Source of the DNA: Bradyrhizobium xenonodulans
GTDB lineage: Bacteria; Pseudomonadota; Alphaproteobacteria; Rhizobiales; Xanthobacteraceae
Direction of reading: 5' to 3'
Assembly (NCBI RefSeq): GCF_027594865.1
Contig: NZ_CP089391.1
Coordinates: 4,742,501-4,806,500, forward strand
DNA: 64,000 nt
The translations under genes and the position numbers were made by a program. This document shows, piece after piece, positions 16,659 to 26,316 of the stretch. Every line of letters begins with the position of its first letter. Positions within the stretch are counted from its first letter, which is position 1. A model generated the notes under the pieces. It did no database searches. It was not told the DNA's origin and saw only the letters and a program-made list of their open reading frames with translations.

Positions 16659-17216
16659 TTATTTGGCCTTGCCCAGCGGCAGCAGGTTGGCGATCTTCTC
16701 GCCAAGCCGCATCAAGGCGACCAGCCGCGGCCGCGGCACCTTGAGCATCTGCATGAACCAGTGGTCGGCGAGCTCGGTGAAGGCGAGCATCTCCTTCAGC
16801 CGCTTGCTCGCGACCGGATTGATGGTGGGATCGTCGGCGGCGTCGGACACGCAGGCCCGCAGCGCCGTGATCGCGGGATCGAGCTCCCGCTCCTTGCGCC
16901 GCGCCGCGATGCGGGCTGCGACCTCCCAGATGTCGGTCTCGGCCTCATAGTGATCACGGCGGTCGCCGAGGATCGGCACCCGCCGGATCAGGTTCCAGGC
17001 GAGCAGCTCCTTGAGCGAGTTGGAGACATTCGAGCGCGCCATGCCGAGCGTGTCGGCGATGTCCTCGGCCGTCATCGGCGCCTCGGCCAGATAGAGCAGC
17101 CCGTGGATCTGGCTGACCGAGCGATTGACGCCCCACTGATCCCCCATATCGCCCCAATGCAGGATGAAGCGCTCGACGGCGGCCGGGAGTTTCTTCTTTC
17201 CGGTTATTTCTGTCAT
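16659..17216 (-). CDS. GbsR/MarR-type transcriptional regulator
   Basis: A 185-residue winged-helix regulator. FILHWGDMGDQWGVNRSVSQIHGLLYLA is the GbsR-family opening, and MTAEDIADTLGMARSNVSNSLKELLAWNLIRRV is the helix-turn-helix (residues about 48-80). It is the first gene of an operon with the DUF4166 protein and the epimerase. Its ATG lies at the exact centre of a 22-bp perfect palindrome (17205-17226), implying tight negative autoregulation of the whole operon. Confidence 0.88.
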   Translation of the reverse strand: MTEITGKKKLPAAVERFILHWGDMGDQWGVNRSVSQIHGLLYLAEAPMTAEDIADTLGMARSNVSNSLKELLAWNLIRRVPILGDRRDHYEAETDIWEVAARIAARRKERELDPAITALRACVSDAADDPTINPVASKRLKEMLAFTELADHWFMQMLKVPRPRLVALMRLGEKIANLLPLGKAK

Positions 17217-17226
17217 GACAGAAATA
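17205..17226. promoter_or_regulatory. 22-bp perfect palindrome over the regulator start codon
   Basis: TATTTCTGTCATGACAGAAATA is its own reverse complement. The central CATG contains the complement of the GbsR-type regulator's initiator ATG (17214-17216). Such a symmetric site next to a MarR/GbsR gene is almost certainly its operator; the overlap also means the mRNA 5' end must be very close or that the leader folds on itself. Confidence 0.75.
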
Positions 17227-17371
17227 TCTGACGGATACGATTGCCTGTCAAGAGCAGCCGGTCGCGCTTGCGTCCTGCATACCGTCCGGCGTAATTGCCT
17301 AAAAACGTCCCAACGAATGGGGAACCAAACGCCCCCTGCAGCGTTTGTCCCCGTCGAGGTGGGGTCCAGGA

Positions 17372-18892
17372 ATGCCGAAAAAGTCCAGTCAACAGAGAGA
17401 CTTGTTCGAAAGCGAGCGCAGTTTTCGGCTGTTGGTGGAAGGAGTCGCGGACTACGCGCTCTACATGCTCGATCCGACCGGAATCATCACCAGCTGGAAT
17501 ATCGGCGGCGAACGGATCAAGGGATACGCGCCCCAGGAGATCCTCGGCCAGCATTTTTCCCGCTTCTATACCGAGCCCGACCGCGCCAACGGCAAGCCCG
17601 CGCGCGCCCTAGGCATCGCCCGGGACCAGGGCCGCTACGAGGAAGAAGGCTGGCGCGTTCGCAAGGACGGCACCTTCTTCTGGGCGAGCGTCATCATCGA
17701 TCCGATCTACGAGGACGGCACCCTCGTCGGCTTCGCCAAGATCACCCGCGACATCACCGAGCGGCGCAACGCGCAGCTCAAGCTCGAAGCAATGCAGACG
17801 CAGCTCGCGGAGTCGCAGAAGTTCGATGCGCTCGGCCAGCTCACCGGCGGCGTCGCCCACGACTTCAACAACCTCCTGATGATCATCAGCGGCAGCCTTC
17901 ACACCTTGAAGAGGGGCGAGGTCGACGAGGCCAGGCTTCAGCGCGCGATAACCGCGATCGAGACCGCAACCAAGCGCGGCGCGGCGCTGACCAGCCAGCT
18001 CCTGACCTTCGCGCGGCGGCAGAGTGTCAACCCCCAGGCGATCCGCTTCGACGACCGCATCGAGGCGATCCGCGAAGTGCTTCACGCCGGCGTCGGCAGC
18101 GCCGTGCGCCTCGCCTTCGACATCGACCGCGAGGTCTGGCCGATCAAGGCTGACATCTCCGAGCTGGAGACGGCGCTGCTCAATCTCGTCATCAACGCCC
18201 GCGATGCCATGCCCGACGGCGGCACGGTCACGATCGGCGCACACAACGTCGTGCTGGACGACCCGCTCCACCGCGGCGAGTTCGTCGCCGTCACCGTCGC
18301 CGATACCGGGCTTGGCATCCCCTCCGACGTCGTCGACAAGATCTTCGAGCCGTTCTTCACGACGAAGCCTGTCGGAAAAGGCACCGGCCTCGGCCTGTCG
18401 CAGGTGCACGGCTTCGCGCATCAGGCGGGCGGCACGGTCAAGGTCGCAAGCGAGCTCGGCAAGGGCACGACCTTCACCATCCTGCTGCCGCGCGAAACCG
18501 CGACCGTGCCGGCGGGCGCGCCCGAAGCGGCGCCGGTTCTCGGCAACGGCACGGTGCTGCTGGTCGAGGACAATCCGGACGTCGCCCTCGTCAGCATCGG
18601 CTTGCTGGAGCAGCTCGGCTACCAGGTGTGCCGGGTTGCCGATGCCGAAGCCGCCCTGCGCGAGATCGAGAAGAACGGCGTCGACTTCGTGTTCTCCGAC
18701 ATCGTCATGCCCGGCAAGATGGACGGGCTGGGCCTCGCCCACCGCCTCCGCCAGATCCGCCCCGGCCTGCCGATCCTGCTCGCCACCGGCTACAGCGAGG
18801 TCGCCGCCGGCGTGCGCGGCGATTTCCCGATCCTGCGCAAGCCCTACGAGATCCATGAATTGAGCGAGGCCATCTCGAAGCTGCCGAGGTGA
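17372..18892 (+). CDS. Soluble PAS hybrid histidine kinase with receiver domain
   Basis: The start is taken at ATG 17372 ([12 protein letters not shown]) rather than the upstream TTG at 17345; 506 residues. A PAS domain spans about 18-130 ([31 protein letters not shown]). The H-box [11 protein letters not shown] has the phospho-accepting His at 163. The ATPase N, G1 and G2 boxes follow ([34 protein letters not shown]). A C-terminal receiver (about 388-505) has its Asp at 443 in VFSDIVMPG. There are no membrane helices, so the signal is cytosolic. No separate partner regulator lies nearby. Confidence 0.9.
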   Translation: MPKKSSQQRDLFESERSFRLLVEGVADYALYMLDPTGIITSWNIGGERIKGYAPQEILGQHFSRFYTEPDRANGKPARALGIARDQGRYEEEGWRVRKDGTFFWASVIIDPIYEDGTLVGFAKITRDITERRNAQLKLEAMQTQLAESQKFDALGQLTGGVAHDFNNLLMIISGSLHTLKRGEVDEARLQRAITAIETATKRGAALTSQLLTFARRQSVNPQAIRFDDRIEAIREVLHAGVGSAVRLAFDIDREVWPIKADISELETALLNLVINARDAMPDGGTVTIGAHNVVLDDPLHRGEFVAVTVADTGLGIPSDVVDKIFEPFFTTKPVGKGTGLGLSQVHGFAHQAGGTVKVASELGKGTTFTILLPRETATVPAGAPEAAPVLGNGTVLLVEDNPDVALVSIGLLEQLGYQVCRVADAEAALREIEKNGVDFVFSDIVMPGKMDGLGLAHRLRQIRPGLPILLATGYSEVAAGVRGDFPILRKPYEIHELSEAISKLPR

Positions 18893-18941
18893 TAGCTGTT
18901 CTTCGCCTCTCCTCGCGTGCGGGAGAGAGAGTCGCACGTCC

Positions 18942-19241
18942 CTACACCGTCGGCAGCACCGAAAACGCTTCCCCGGCCCTGCGCAGATTCAGCTCATCCG
19001 CACTGGCGGTCTCGCTGGTGACGCTATCCACGCGCGAGGACGGCGGGCCGTGGCGGCACAGCGCCACCAGGTCGGCGACATGCGTGGGCGGCCCCGCGAA
19101 CAGCGCTTCCACGCTGCCGTCGCGGCGGTTGCGGACCCAGCCTTCGAGACCGCACGCGGCCGCCTGGGATTCGACCCAGGCGCGATAGCCGACGCCCTGC
19201 ACGCGGCCGCGGATCATGACCTGGAGGATCGCCCGGCTCAT
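18942..19241 (-). CDS. acyP: Acylphosphatase
   Basis: A 99-residue protein of standard acylphosphatase length. [17 protein letters not shown] supplies the phosphate-binding loop with catalytic Arg20, and [17 protein letters not shown] supplies catalytic Asn38. It hydrolyses carboxyl-phosphate bonds such as acetyl phosphate or 1,3-bisphosphoglycerate. Its ATG overlaps the stop of the upstream PEP-mutase-family gene by 4 bases (19238-19241), so the two are translationally coupled. Confidence 0.93.
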   Translation of the reverse strand: MSRAILQVMIRGRVQGVGYRAWVESQAAACGLEGWVRNRRDGSVEALFAGPPTHVADLVALCRHGPPSSRVDSVTSETASADELNLRRAGEAFSVLPTV

Positions 19242-20104
19242 GTCTTGAGCCCGAGAAGATCGGCGCTGCGCGCCCTGACGTCGGCCTCGCGCATGACGCG
19301 GCTGGTCAACTCCGACGACGGCAATCCCTTGAGCGCTTTCGGCGCGGTGCCCTCACGCAACGCCTTCTGGGTCTCATAGACGGCCTGCGTCGCCGCGGCG
19401 ATCGGCGCGTGGCCCTGAAGCGCGATGCGCACGCGCTGCCTGGCGAGATAATCGATCGCGTTCAATTCGTCCGGCGCGCCGCCGAGCACGATCGGCAGAT
19501 GCGTGGCAGCGACAATCGCCTGAAGCTCCGCCCGCGACTTGATGCCGGTGAAGAACAGCGCATCGACGCCGGTCGCCTCATAGGCCCGTGCACGCCGGAT
19601 CGCATCCTCGATCGAGGTGATCGAGGCAGCTCCCGTGCGGCCCATGATGACGAGCGAGGGATCGCCGCGGCCGTCGAGCGCCGCCTTCATCTTGCCGACG
19701 CCCTCCTCCAGCGAGATGAGCTGCGCCTTCGCTTCGCCGAAGGCCGCCGGCAGCAGCGTGTCCTCGATGGTGAGGCCGGCAGCGCCCGCCGTCTCCAGCT
19801 CCTGCACCGTGCGGCGCACATTGAGCGCATTGCCGTAGCCGTGATCGGCATCGACGAGCACCGGGAGCGCCGCCGCGCGCGACATCCGCCGCATCTGCTC
19901 GGCAAGCTCGGTGAGCGTGATCAGCGTGACATCGGGGTCGCCGAGCACGGCGAGCAAGGCGACCGAGCCGCCGAACATGCCGAGCGGAAAACCGAGGTCC
20001 TCGGCGATGCGGATCGAGATCGCGTCGTAGACCGAGCCAGGATGGACGCAAGTCTCGCCCGACAGGATGAAGCGCAGTTTCTCGCGGCGGGAACGAAAGG
20101 CCAT
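19238..20104 (-). CDS. Isocitrate lyase/PEP mutase-family enzyme, probable oxaloacetate decarboxylase type
   Basis: A 288-residue alpha/beta-barrel protein. [61 protein letters not shown] and [31 protein letters not shown] are the metal-binding and substrate segments of the ICL/PEPM superfamily. The Lys-Lys-Cys-Gly-His signature of true isocitrate lyase and the mutase loop are missing, which fits the oxaloacetate decarboxylase/carboxyvinyl-carboxyphosphonate-like branch. It is coupled to acylphosphatase downstream and is followed upstream by a hairpin and the propionyl-CoA carboxylase gene. Confidence 0.8.
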   Translation of the reverse strand: MAFRSRREKLRFILSGETCVHPGSVYDAISIRIAEDLGFPLGMFGGSVALLAVLGDPDVTLITLTELAEQMRRMSRAAALPVLVDADHGYGNALNVRRTVQELETAGAAGLTIEDTLLPAAFGEAKAQLISLEEGVGKMKAALDGRGDPSLVIMGRTGAASITSIEDAIRRARAYEATGVDALFFTGIKSRAELQAIVAATHLPIVLGGAPDELNAIDYLARQRVRIALQGHAPIAAATQAVYETQKALREGTAPKALKGLPSSELTSRVMREADVRARSADLLGLKT

Positions 20105-20127
20105 GGTGCCTCACTCTCAATTCCGCA

Positions 20128-20164
20128 CCCTGAGGAGCGCGCTCTTGCGCGCGGCTCCTCAGGG
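20128..20164. repeat. Long hairpin between carboxylase and PEP-mutase-family genes
   Basis: CCCTGAGGAGC (20128-20138) pairs with GCTCCTCAGGG (20154-20164), with further GC-rich pairing inside. Sequences of this form recur in Bradyrhizobium genomes as dispersed palindromic units. It could end the carboxylase transcript or stabilise the mRNA; no T run follows. Confidence 0.55.
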
Positions 20165-20191
20165 GGAGGTTTAGTGTTGCGCTCTGCGCGC

Positions 20192-22207
20192 CTACGCAAA
20201 CTCCAGAATCAGCGCATCCACCGCCAGCGTCGCGCCGGCGCTGGCGTGGACCTTCTTCACCGTGCCGTCCTGCTCGGCGCGGAGCACGTTCTGCATCTTC
20301 ATGGCTTCGACCACCGCGAGCGTCTCGCCGGCCTTGACCTCCTGCCCTTCGGTCACCGCGATCGAGACGATGAGGCCGGGCATCGGACAGAGCAGCTTCT
20401 TGCCGGTGTCGGAGGCCGTCGTCACCGGCATCAGCCGGGCCGAGGCCGCCTCCGCTTCGGTCCAGACATAGACCGGCACCTCGACGCCCTGATGCGCCAG
20501 ACGGATGCCGTTGGCGATCGGGCGCGCCTGCACAGCGACGAAATGGCCGTCGATGGTGCCCTGCCAGACCGGATCGCCCGGCTTCCACGGCGACTGCAAC
20601 AGATGCGCGTTGCCGGCCTTGCCGTCGGCATCGACGAAGCGGATCGCGATGGCCTCGCCCTCACGCGCAACCTCGAGCAAAATCTCCTGGCGCTCGAGCC
20701 AGACCGCACGGCGGCGCTCGCGCTGCACGATGCGGCCGCCCATCTGGCCCGAGATCTGGCGCTTGCGCTCACCGAGCACGTGATCGATGGCGGCGCCGAC
20801 CGCGGCGATGCGCCGCGCGACCTCGCCTTCCGGCACGCGCACTGTAAAGCCCTTGGGGAATTCCTCGGCGATGAAGCCGGTCGAGAGCCGGCCCTCGCGC
20901 CAGCGCGGATGATGCATCAGCGCCGACAGGAACGGGATGTTGTGCCTGATACCGTCGACATAGAACGAGTCGAGCGCGGTGGCCTGCGCCTCGATCGCGG
21001 CCGCGCGCGACGGCGCGTGCGTGACGAGCTTCGCAATCATCGGATCGTAATGGATCGAGATCTCGCCGCCCTCCTGCACGCCGGTGTCGTTGCGCACGGT
21101 GATGCCGTCCTGGCTCACTTCCGCCGGCGGACGGTATTTCACGAGGCGCCCGATCGAGGGCAGGAAGTTGCGGAACGGGTCTTCGGCGTAGAGGCGCGAC
21201 TCCACGGCCCACCCCGTGAGCGTGACGTCCTTCTGGCTGATCGCGAGCTTCTCGCCGGCGGCGACGCGCAGCATCTGCTCGACGAGATCGACGCCGGTGA
21301 CGAGCTCGGTGACGGGATGCTCGACCTGGAGGCGCGTGTTCATCTCCAGGAAATAGAAGCTCTTGTCCTGGCCTGCGACGAACTCGACGGTGCCGGCGGA
21401 ATCGTAGTTCACGGCTTTCGCCAGCGCGACGGCCTGCTCGCCCATCTTGCGGCGGGTGGCTTCGTCGAGCAGCGGCGACGGCGCCTCCTCGATGACCTTC
21501 TGGTTGCGGCGCTGGATCGAGCATTCGCGCTCGCCGAGATAGATCACGTTGCCGTGCTTGTCGCCCAGCACCTGGATCTCGATGTGGCGGGGATCAACGA
21601 TGAACTTTTCGACGAAGACGCGGTCGTCGCCGAACGAGGCCTTCGCCTCGGCCTTGGCGAGATTGAAGCCTTCGGCGACCTCGGCCGTCGAATGCGCGAT
21701 GCGCATGCCCTTGCCGCCGCCACCGGCGGAGGCCTTGATCATCACGGGATAGCCGATCTCGTCGGCGATCTTGACCGCGTGCTTGTCGTCCTCGATGACG
21801 CCGAGATAGCCCGGCACGGTCGAGACCTTGGCCTTCGCGGCGGCCTTCTTGGATTCGATCTTGTCGCCCATCGCGGCGATCGCGCCCGGGTTCGGGCCGA
21901 TGAAGACGATGCCGGCCGCCTCCAGCGCGCGCGGAAACGCTTCGCGTTCGGAGAGGAAACCGTAGCCGGGATGCACGGCCTCGGCGCCGGTCTTGCGGCA
22001 GGCCTCGACGATCTTCTCGATCACCAGATAGCTCTCGGCCGCGGCGGGCGGGCCGATCAGCACGGCCTCGTCGGCCATCTCGACATGGAGGGCATCGCGG
22101 TCGGCCTCGGAATAGACCGCAACCGTCTGAATTCCCATCTTGCGGGCAGTCTTGATGACCCGGCAGGCGATTTCGCCGCGATTGGCGATCAGAATGCGTT
22201 TGAACAT
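20192..22207 (-). CDS. pccA: Propionyl-/acetyl-CoA carboxylase biotin-containing alpha subunit
   Basis: A 671-residue protein. The biotin carboxylase domain (residues about 1-450) shows ILIANRGEIACRVIKTARKMG, the ATP-grasp Gly-rich loop KASAGGGGKGMRIA, and EMNTRLQVEHPVTE. A PccA-type BT domain follows, and the C-terminal biotin carrier domain has EAMKM with biotinyl Lys637. Length and the BT segment favour propionyl-CoA carboxylase over acetyl-CoA carboxylase; it carboxylates biotin for the PccB subunit, giving methylmalonyl-CoA in propionate and odd-chain catabolism. No pccB is in the window. Confidence 0.93.
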   Translation of the reverse strand: MFKRILIANRGEIACRVIKTARKMGIQTVAVYSEADRDALHVEMADEAVLIGPPAAAESYLVIEKIVEACRKTGAEAVHPGYGFLSEREAFPRALEAAGIVFIGPNPGAIAAMGDKIESKKAAAKAKVSTVPGYLGVIEDDKHAVKIADEIGYPVMIKASAGGGGKGMRIAHSTAEVAEGFNLAKAEAKASFGDDRVFVEKFIVDPRHIEIQVLGDKHGNVIYLGERECSIQRRNQKVIEEAPSPLLDEATRRKMGEQAVALAKAVNYDSAGTVEFVAGQDKSFYFLEMNTRLQVEHPVTELVTGVDLVEQMLRVAAGEKLAISQKDVTLTGWAVESRLYAEDPFRNFLPSIGRLVKYRPPAEVSQDGITVRNDTGVQEGGEISIHYDPMIAKLVTHAPSRAAAIEAQATALDSFYVDGIRHNIPFLSALMHHPRWREGRLSTGFIAEEFPKGFTVRVPEGEVARRIAAVGAAIDHVLGERKRQISGQMGGRIVQRERRRAVWLERQEILLEVAREGEAIAIRFVDADGKAGNAHLLQSPWKPGDPVWQGTIDGHFVAVQARPIANGIRLAHQGVEVPVYVWTEAEAASARLMPVTTASDTGKKLLCPMPGLIVSIAVTEGQEVKAGETLAVVEAMKMQNVLRAEQDGTVKKVHASAGATLAVDALILEFA

Positions 22208-22380
22208 GCTTTTCTTGAGTCTCGACCTTGGGCGGGACCCTTCCCCGGCCGTTGGGGCCTATGGGACGGGCCGTGTGGCTCCCGTGGTACATCAAAATGG
22301 GCCGGAGGCAACGGTCTAAATCCCTCCCCTCTGGCGTACCAGCACAAGACCGAAATCGCCCCCGAGCCCCCTGTGCCGCC

Positions 22381-23451
22381 CTACGGCTTCCTCGCCTTGG
22401 CGACGTCCCGCACGAGGCCATGAACAAAGCCCAGCTTTGCGACCACTGCGGGCGACAGGATGAACGGATAGAGGTCGCGCAGCCCCATGGCACGGTTGAC
22501 ACTGTTCATGGCGAAGGTGAAGGGCAGCCATGCGTCGACGAGCCTGTGGACGTCCTGTGCCTCGTAGGGATTGAACCGGATCCGGGTCGACAACTCTCCA
22601 TCACGGTCGACCTTGGGTCGCACCTCCATGCCGAACTCGGCGGCCATCTCCAGGGTGTCGACGATGTGGAGATAATGCGCCCAGGTCTCGGCGAAGTCCT
22701 CCCAGGGATGCATGGTCGCGTAGGCCGAGACGTAGTTCTGCTGCCAGTCCGCCGGTGCGCCTTCGGCATAATGGCGCTGCAGGGCTTGGCCGTAATCCAC
22801 CGTATCGTCGCCGAACACCGCGCGGCATTCGTCGAGCTTGCCGCCGCCCTGCACCAGCACATCCCAGAAGTAGTGGCCGACCTCGTGGCGAAAATGTCCG
22901 AGCAGCGTGCGGTAGGGCTCGCCCATCTCGAGCCTGCGCCGCTCGCGTTCGATGTCGTCCGTCTCGGTCAGCGCGATCGTGATCAGGCCGTTGTCGTGGC
23001 CGGTCAGGATCTTCTGCCCGCTGTTCGGATCGTCGGCGAGGAAATTGAAGATCAGCCCGTGCTCGGGATTGTCCTGTCGGGTCTGGAGCGGCAGCTTCCA
23101 GCGGATCAGGGAATAGAACAGCCGGTGTTTCGCCACCTCCAGTTCGCGCCAGCCGGCGAGCTGAACCGGATCGGAGAGGTCAGGCACGATGCCGTTGTGG
23201 CGGCAGGCACGGCAATAGCCGGTGCTGTCGCCCGCATCCGTCAGCCAGTTGCAGGCATCGTACTCGGCATTGCGGCACAGCATCCGCCCCCTGCCCTTGT
23301 CGGCGAGCGTCGCCCAGCCCTCACCGTCGGGCTCGATCGCCGACATCGTCTCCTTCTCCGGCAGGAAGGCGACGCGGTGGCCGCAGCGTTCGCAGGCGCG
23401 GTTCTCGAAATAGAGGACGTTGCCGCAGGCCTGGCAGACAAAGAGCTTCAA
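22381..23451 (-). CDS. Zinc-ribbon zinc-metallopeptidase-like protein (Peptidase_Mx type)
   Basis: A 356-residue protein. The N-terminal zinc ribbon has Cys6, Cys9, Cys20 and Cys23 (CQACGNVLYFENRACERC), with a further Cys cluster (CRNAEYDACNWL; GYCRACRHNG). The metallopeptidase helix motif is HFRHEVGHYFWD (HExxH form), with a downstream DFAETWAHYLHIVDTL that supplies the remaining ligands, typical of the putative zinc-binding peptidase family. The real substrate is unknown. It has no signal peptide, so it is cytosolic. Confidence 0.85.
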   Translation of the reverse strand: MKLFVCQACGNVLYFENRACERCGHRVAFLPEKETMSAIEPDGEGWATLADKGRGRMLCRNAEYDACNWLTDAGDSTGYCRACRHNGIVPDLSDPVQLAGWRELEVAKHRLFYSLIRWKLPLQTRQDNPEHGLIFNFLADDPNSGQKILTGHDNGLITIALTETDDIERERRRLEMGEPYRTLLGHFRHEVGHYFWDVLVQGGGKLDECRAVFGDDTVDYGQALQRHYAEGAPADWQQNYVSAYATMHPWEDFAETWAHYLHIVDTLEMAAEFGMEVRPKVDRDGELSTRIRFNPYEAQDVHRLVDAWLPFTFAMNSVNRAMGLRDLYPFILSPAVVAKLGFVHGLVRDVAKARKP

Positions 23452-23678
23452 GATTTAACCTCTTCGGAAAGGGAGCGTTACGAACGCAAATCTGGTGCCT
23501 CGCGAAGACGCGGGCGCCGTCTCATCGTTCCAATGCCAGGAACAAATTGCCAGACCCTGCGTTTCGATCATACCCGCCGCAGCCCGTCCGCCAGCGCCTT
23601 ATTCCTGCATATTCCCTTCTAAGCGATGGCCATCACGCTCCGTCTGTGTGAAGATCGGTCCGGCATGTGCGCACCCGC

Positions 23679-26144
23679 ATGACAACGGCCGACGCCTTGA
23701 ACGATCCCTTGCCCGAGACCATCGCCGCCGAAAGGCTGCGCCAGCATCTGGAGGAGATCGCGCGCGAGCGCGACAACGCCTATCGCTCGCTGCAGGAGCG
23801 CGAGGCGGAACTGGCGCGTATCCAGCGTATCGCCAGGATCGGCGGCCTCGAGATCGATCTCCGCAAGGGCTTCAAGAACCGCCGCTCGCCCGAATATCTG
23901 CTGGTGCACGGCCTGCCTCCCGAAGCAACCGCCGAAACCTACGAGGACTGGGCCGCCAGGATCCACCCGGAGGATCGCGAGCGGACGGTGAAGCACCTCT
24001 TCGATACACTGAAGAGCGAAAGCTGCGACTATTCCGACGAATACCGCATCATACGGTGGAACGACCGCGAAACCCGCTGGATCCGCGTGGTCGGCCAGAT
24101 CGAGCGCGGGCCGGATGGCCGTGCGCTCCGGCTCGTGGGCGCCGACTTCGACATCACCGACCAGATGCTGGCGCGCGAGACCTTGCGCGAGAGCGAGGAG
24201 CGCTTTCGGCTGATCGCCGACAGCGCGCCGGTGCCGATCTGGGTGACGAAGCTCGACCGCACGCGCTCCTTCGCCAACCAGGCTTATGTCGACTTCGTCG
24301 GCCTGCCCTACGACCAGGCCATCGCCTTCGACTGGCGCAAGGTGCTGCATCCGGACGACCTGCCGCATGTGCTCCAGCAATCGGTCCAGGGCGAAGCCTC
24401 GCTGAAACCGTTCGTGCTGGAGGCGCGCTACAAGGACGCAAGCGGCAAATGGCGCTGGCTGCGCTCGGAATCGCAGCCGCGCTGGGATCCGACCGGCAAG
24501 CATATCGGCTTCATCGGCGTCGCTCACGACATCACCGCCGCCAAGCAGGCCGAGATCGAGCTGCGGCGGCTCAACGAGACGCTGGAAGAGCGCATCGTCG
24601 AGCGCACCGCCGAGCTCGAATCCAACGAGGCGCGGCTGCGCGCGATCCTGGAGACCAGCAATCAGTATCAGGGTCTCGTCAATCTCGACGGCGAATTGCT
24701 CTATGCCAACAACACCGCGCTCGACGGCATCAAGGCGCGCTCCGCGGACGTGATCGGCAAGCCGCTGTGGGAGACGCCGTGGTTCACCGGCACGAAAGGC
24801 ATGAGCGCCACCGTGCGCGAGGCCTTCAATACCGTGCTCCGGGGCGAACCTGTGCGGATGGAGATGCGGCTGCGCCTGCCGATCGGCGAGCGCGATTTCG
24901 ACTTCGGAATGCGTCCCGTGCTCGACCGCCAGGGCAACATCACCGGCGCCGTGCCCGAGGCCGTCGACATCACCGAGCGCCGCCGCGGCGAGGAAGCCCT
25001 GCGGCAGTCGCAGAAGATGGAAGCGATCGGCCAGCTCACCGGCGGCGTGGCGCACGACTTCAACAATCTCCTCACGATCATCCGTTCGGCCACCGACTTC
25101 CTGCGCCGGCGCGAGCTGCCGGAGGAGCGCCGCCGCCGCTATGTCGACGCCATCTCCGACACCGTCGAGCGCGCTTCCAAGCTGACTGCGCAGCTTCTGG
25201 CCTTTGCGCGCCGGCAGCCGTTGAAACCGCAGATCTTCAACGTCGGCAGCCAGGTCGAGGGCGTGGCGCAACTGGTCCGGCCGCTGGTCGGCGGGCGCAT
25301 CGAGATCGCCGTCGAGATCGACGATGCCGATTGCTTTACCGTGGCCGACATCGCGCAGTTCGAGACCGCGCTGATCAACCTCGCCATCAATGCCCGCGAC
25401 GCCATGGACGGCGAAGGCCGTCTCACCATCGCCGTGCGCAAGGTCGCTGGGATTCCGAGCCTGCGCGCGCAGTCGGCGCGGGGCGGCGACTATGTCGCGA
25501 TCTCCGTCGCGGACACCGGCAGCGGCATCGCGCAAGAGAACATCGACGCCATCTTCGAGCCGTTCTTCACCACCAAGGAAGTCGGCAAGGGCACCGGCCT
25601 CGGGCTCAGCCAGGCCTTCGGCTTTGCAAAGCAGTCCGAAGGCGACATCGCGGTGGCGAGCGCGCAAGGCGAAGGCGCGACCTTCACCATCTACCTGCCG
25701 CAGGCGCAGAGCCCTGCCGCGGAAAAGGAAGCCGCCGCGCTGACCAGCGAGGCCGCGACCACCGGACGCGGCTACCGCGTGCTCGTGGTCGAGGACAACG
25801 ACGATGTCGGCCAGTTCTCGACCGAGCTGCTGGAAGATCTCGGCTATGTCGTCCGCCGCGTCGCCAACGCGACCGCGGCGCTGGCCATCCTCGGCGAGAA
25901 CGAATTCTCCGTCGACCTCGTCTTCTCCGACGTCATCATGCCCGGCATGAACGGCGTCGAGCTCGCGGGCGTCATCCGCGAGCGCTATCCGGGCCTGCCC
26001 GTCGTGCTCACCTCCGGCTACAGCAACGTGCTTGCGGAAAACGCCCATCGCGGCTTCGAGCTGATCCAGAAGCCGTATTCGGTGGAATCGCTGTCGCGCA
26101 TCCTGCGCAAGGCGATCACGGAGAGACTGTCGGTGGCGCGGTGA
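23679..26144 (+). CDS. Multi-PAS hybrid histidine kinase with receiver domain
   Basis: The start is ATG 23679 (MTTADALNDPLPETI); a GTG 12 bases upstream is possible. 821 residues with a coiled N-terminus (about 15-55) and three PAS domains (about 50-160, 165-290, 310-435; GADFDITDQ, GVAHDITAAK and PEAVDITERR mark their C-terminal ends). The kinase core has H459 in [11 protein letters not shown], ATPase boxes NLAINARDAMDG and [10 protein letters not shown], and a C-terminal receiver with Asp751 (VFSDVIMPGMNG). It has the same soluble architecture as the kinase at 17372-18892 and no membrane helix. Confidence 0.9.
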   Translation: MTTADALNDPLPETIAAERLRQHLEEIARERDNAYRSLQEREAELARIQRIARIGGLEIDLRKGFKNRRSPEYLLVHGLPPEATAETYEDWAARIHPEDRERTVKHLFDTLKSESCDYSDEYRIIRWNDRETRWIRVVGQIERGPDGRALRLVGADFDITDQMLARETLRESEERFRLIADSAPVPIWVTKLDRTRSFANQAYVDFVGLPYDQAIAFDWRKVLHPDDLPHVLQQSVQGEASLKPFVLEARYKDASGKWRWLRSESQPRWDPTGKHIGFIGVAHDITAAKQAEIELRRLNETLEERIVERTAELESNEARLRAILETSNQYQGLVNLDGELLYANNTALDGIKARSADVIGKPLWETPWFTGTKGMSATVREAFNTVLRGEPVRMEMRLRLPIGERDFDFGMRPVLDRQGNITGAVPEAVDITERRRGEEALRQSQKMEAIGQLTGGVAHDFNNLLTIIRSATDFLRRRELPEERRRRYVDAISDTVERASKLTAQLLAFARRQPLKPQIFNVGSQVEGVAQLVRPLVGGRIEIAVEIDDADCFTVADIAQFETALINLAINARDAMDGEGRLTIAVRKVAGIPSLRAQSARGGDYVAISVADTGSGIAQENIDAIFEPFFTTKEVGKGTGLGLSQAFGFAKQSEGDIAVASAQGEGATFTIYLPQAQSPAAEKEAAALTSEAATTGRGYRVLVVEDNDDVGQFSTELLEDLGYVVRRVANATAALAILGENEFSVDLVFSDVIMPGMNGVELAGVIRERYPGLPVVLTSGYSNVLAENAHRGFELIQKPYSVESLSRILRKAITERLSVAR

Positions 26145-26316
26145 ATGCCGATCGACAAGTCGCAATCACGGCCCGGAGCATCGGCGCGTGATCTGCTTCC
26201 TCGCCTTGCTCGAGACGCGGCATAGCGCGGATGGCGAGCCGCGCCCGCGGGGGAAGACAGCGGCGTCCGCATCGGCTATCGCTGCCGAATGAACCGTTGC
26301 CCTTCGAGGACTGAAC

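Noticed and set aside
19409..22423. 1004-codon plus-strand frame over the carboxylase and PEP-mutase-family genes
   Set aside because: It lies antisense to two clearly conserved enzymes and is His/Arg/Asp-rich without motifs.
23495..26191. Long frames on both strands over the multi-PAS kinase
   Set aside because: Only the frame starting at 23679 contains PAS, kinase and receiver motifs; the others are shadows.
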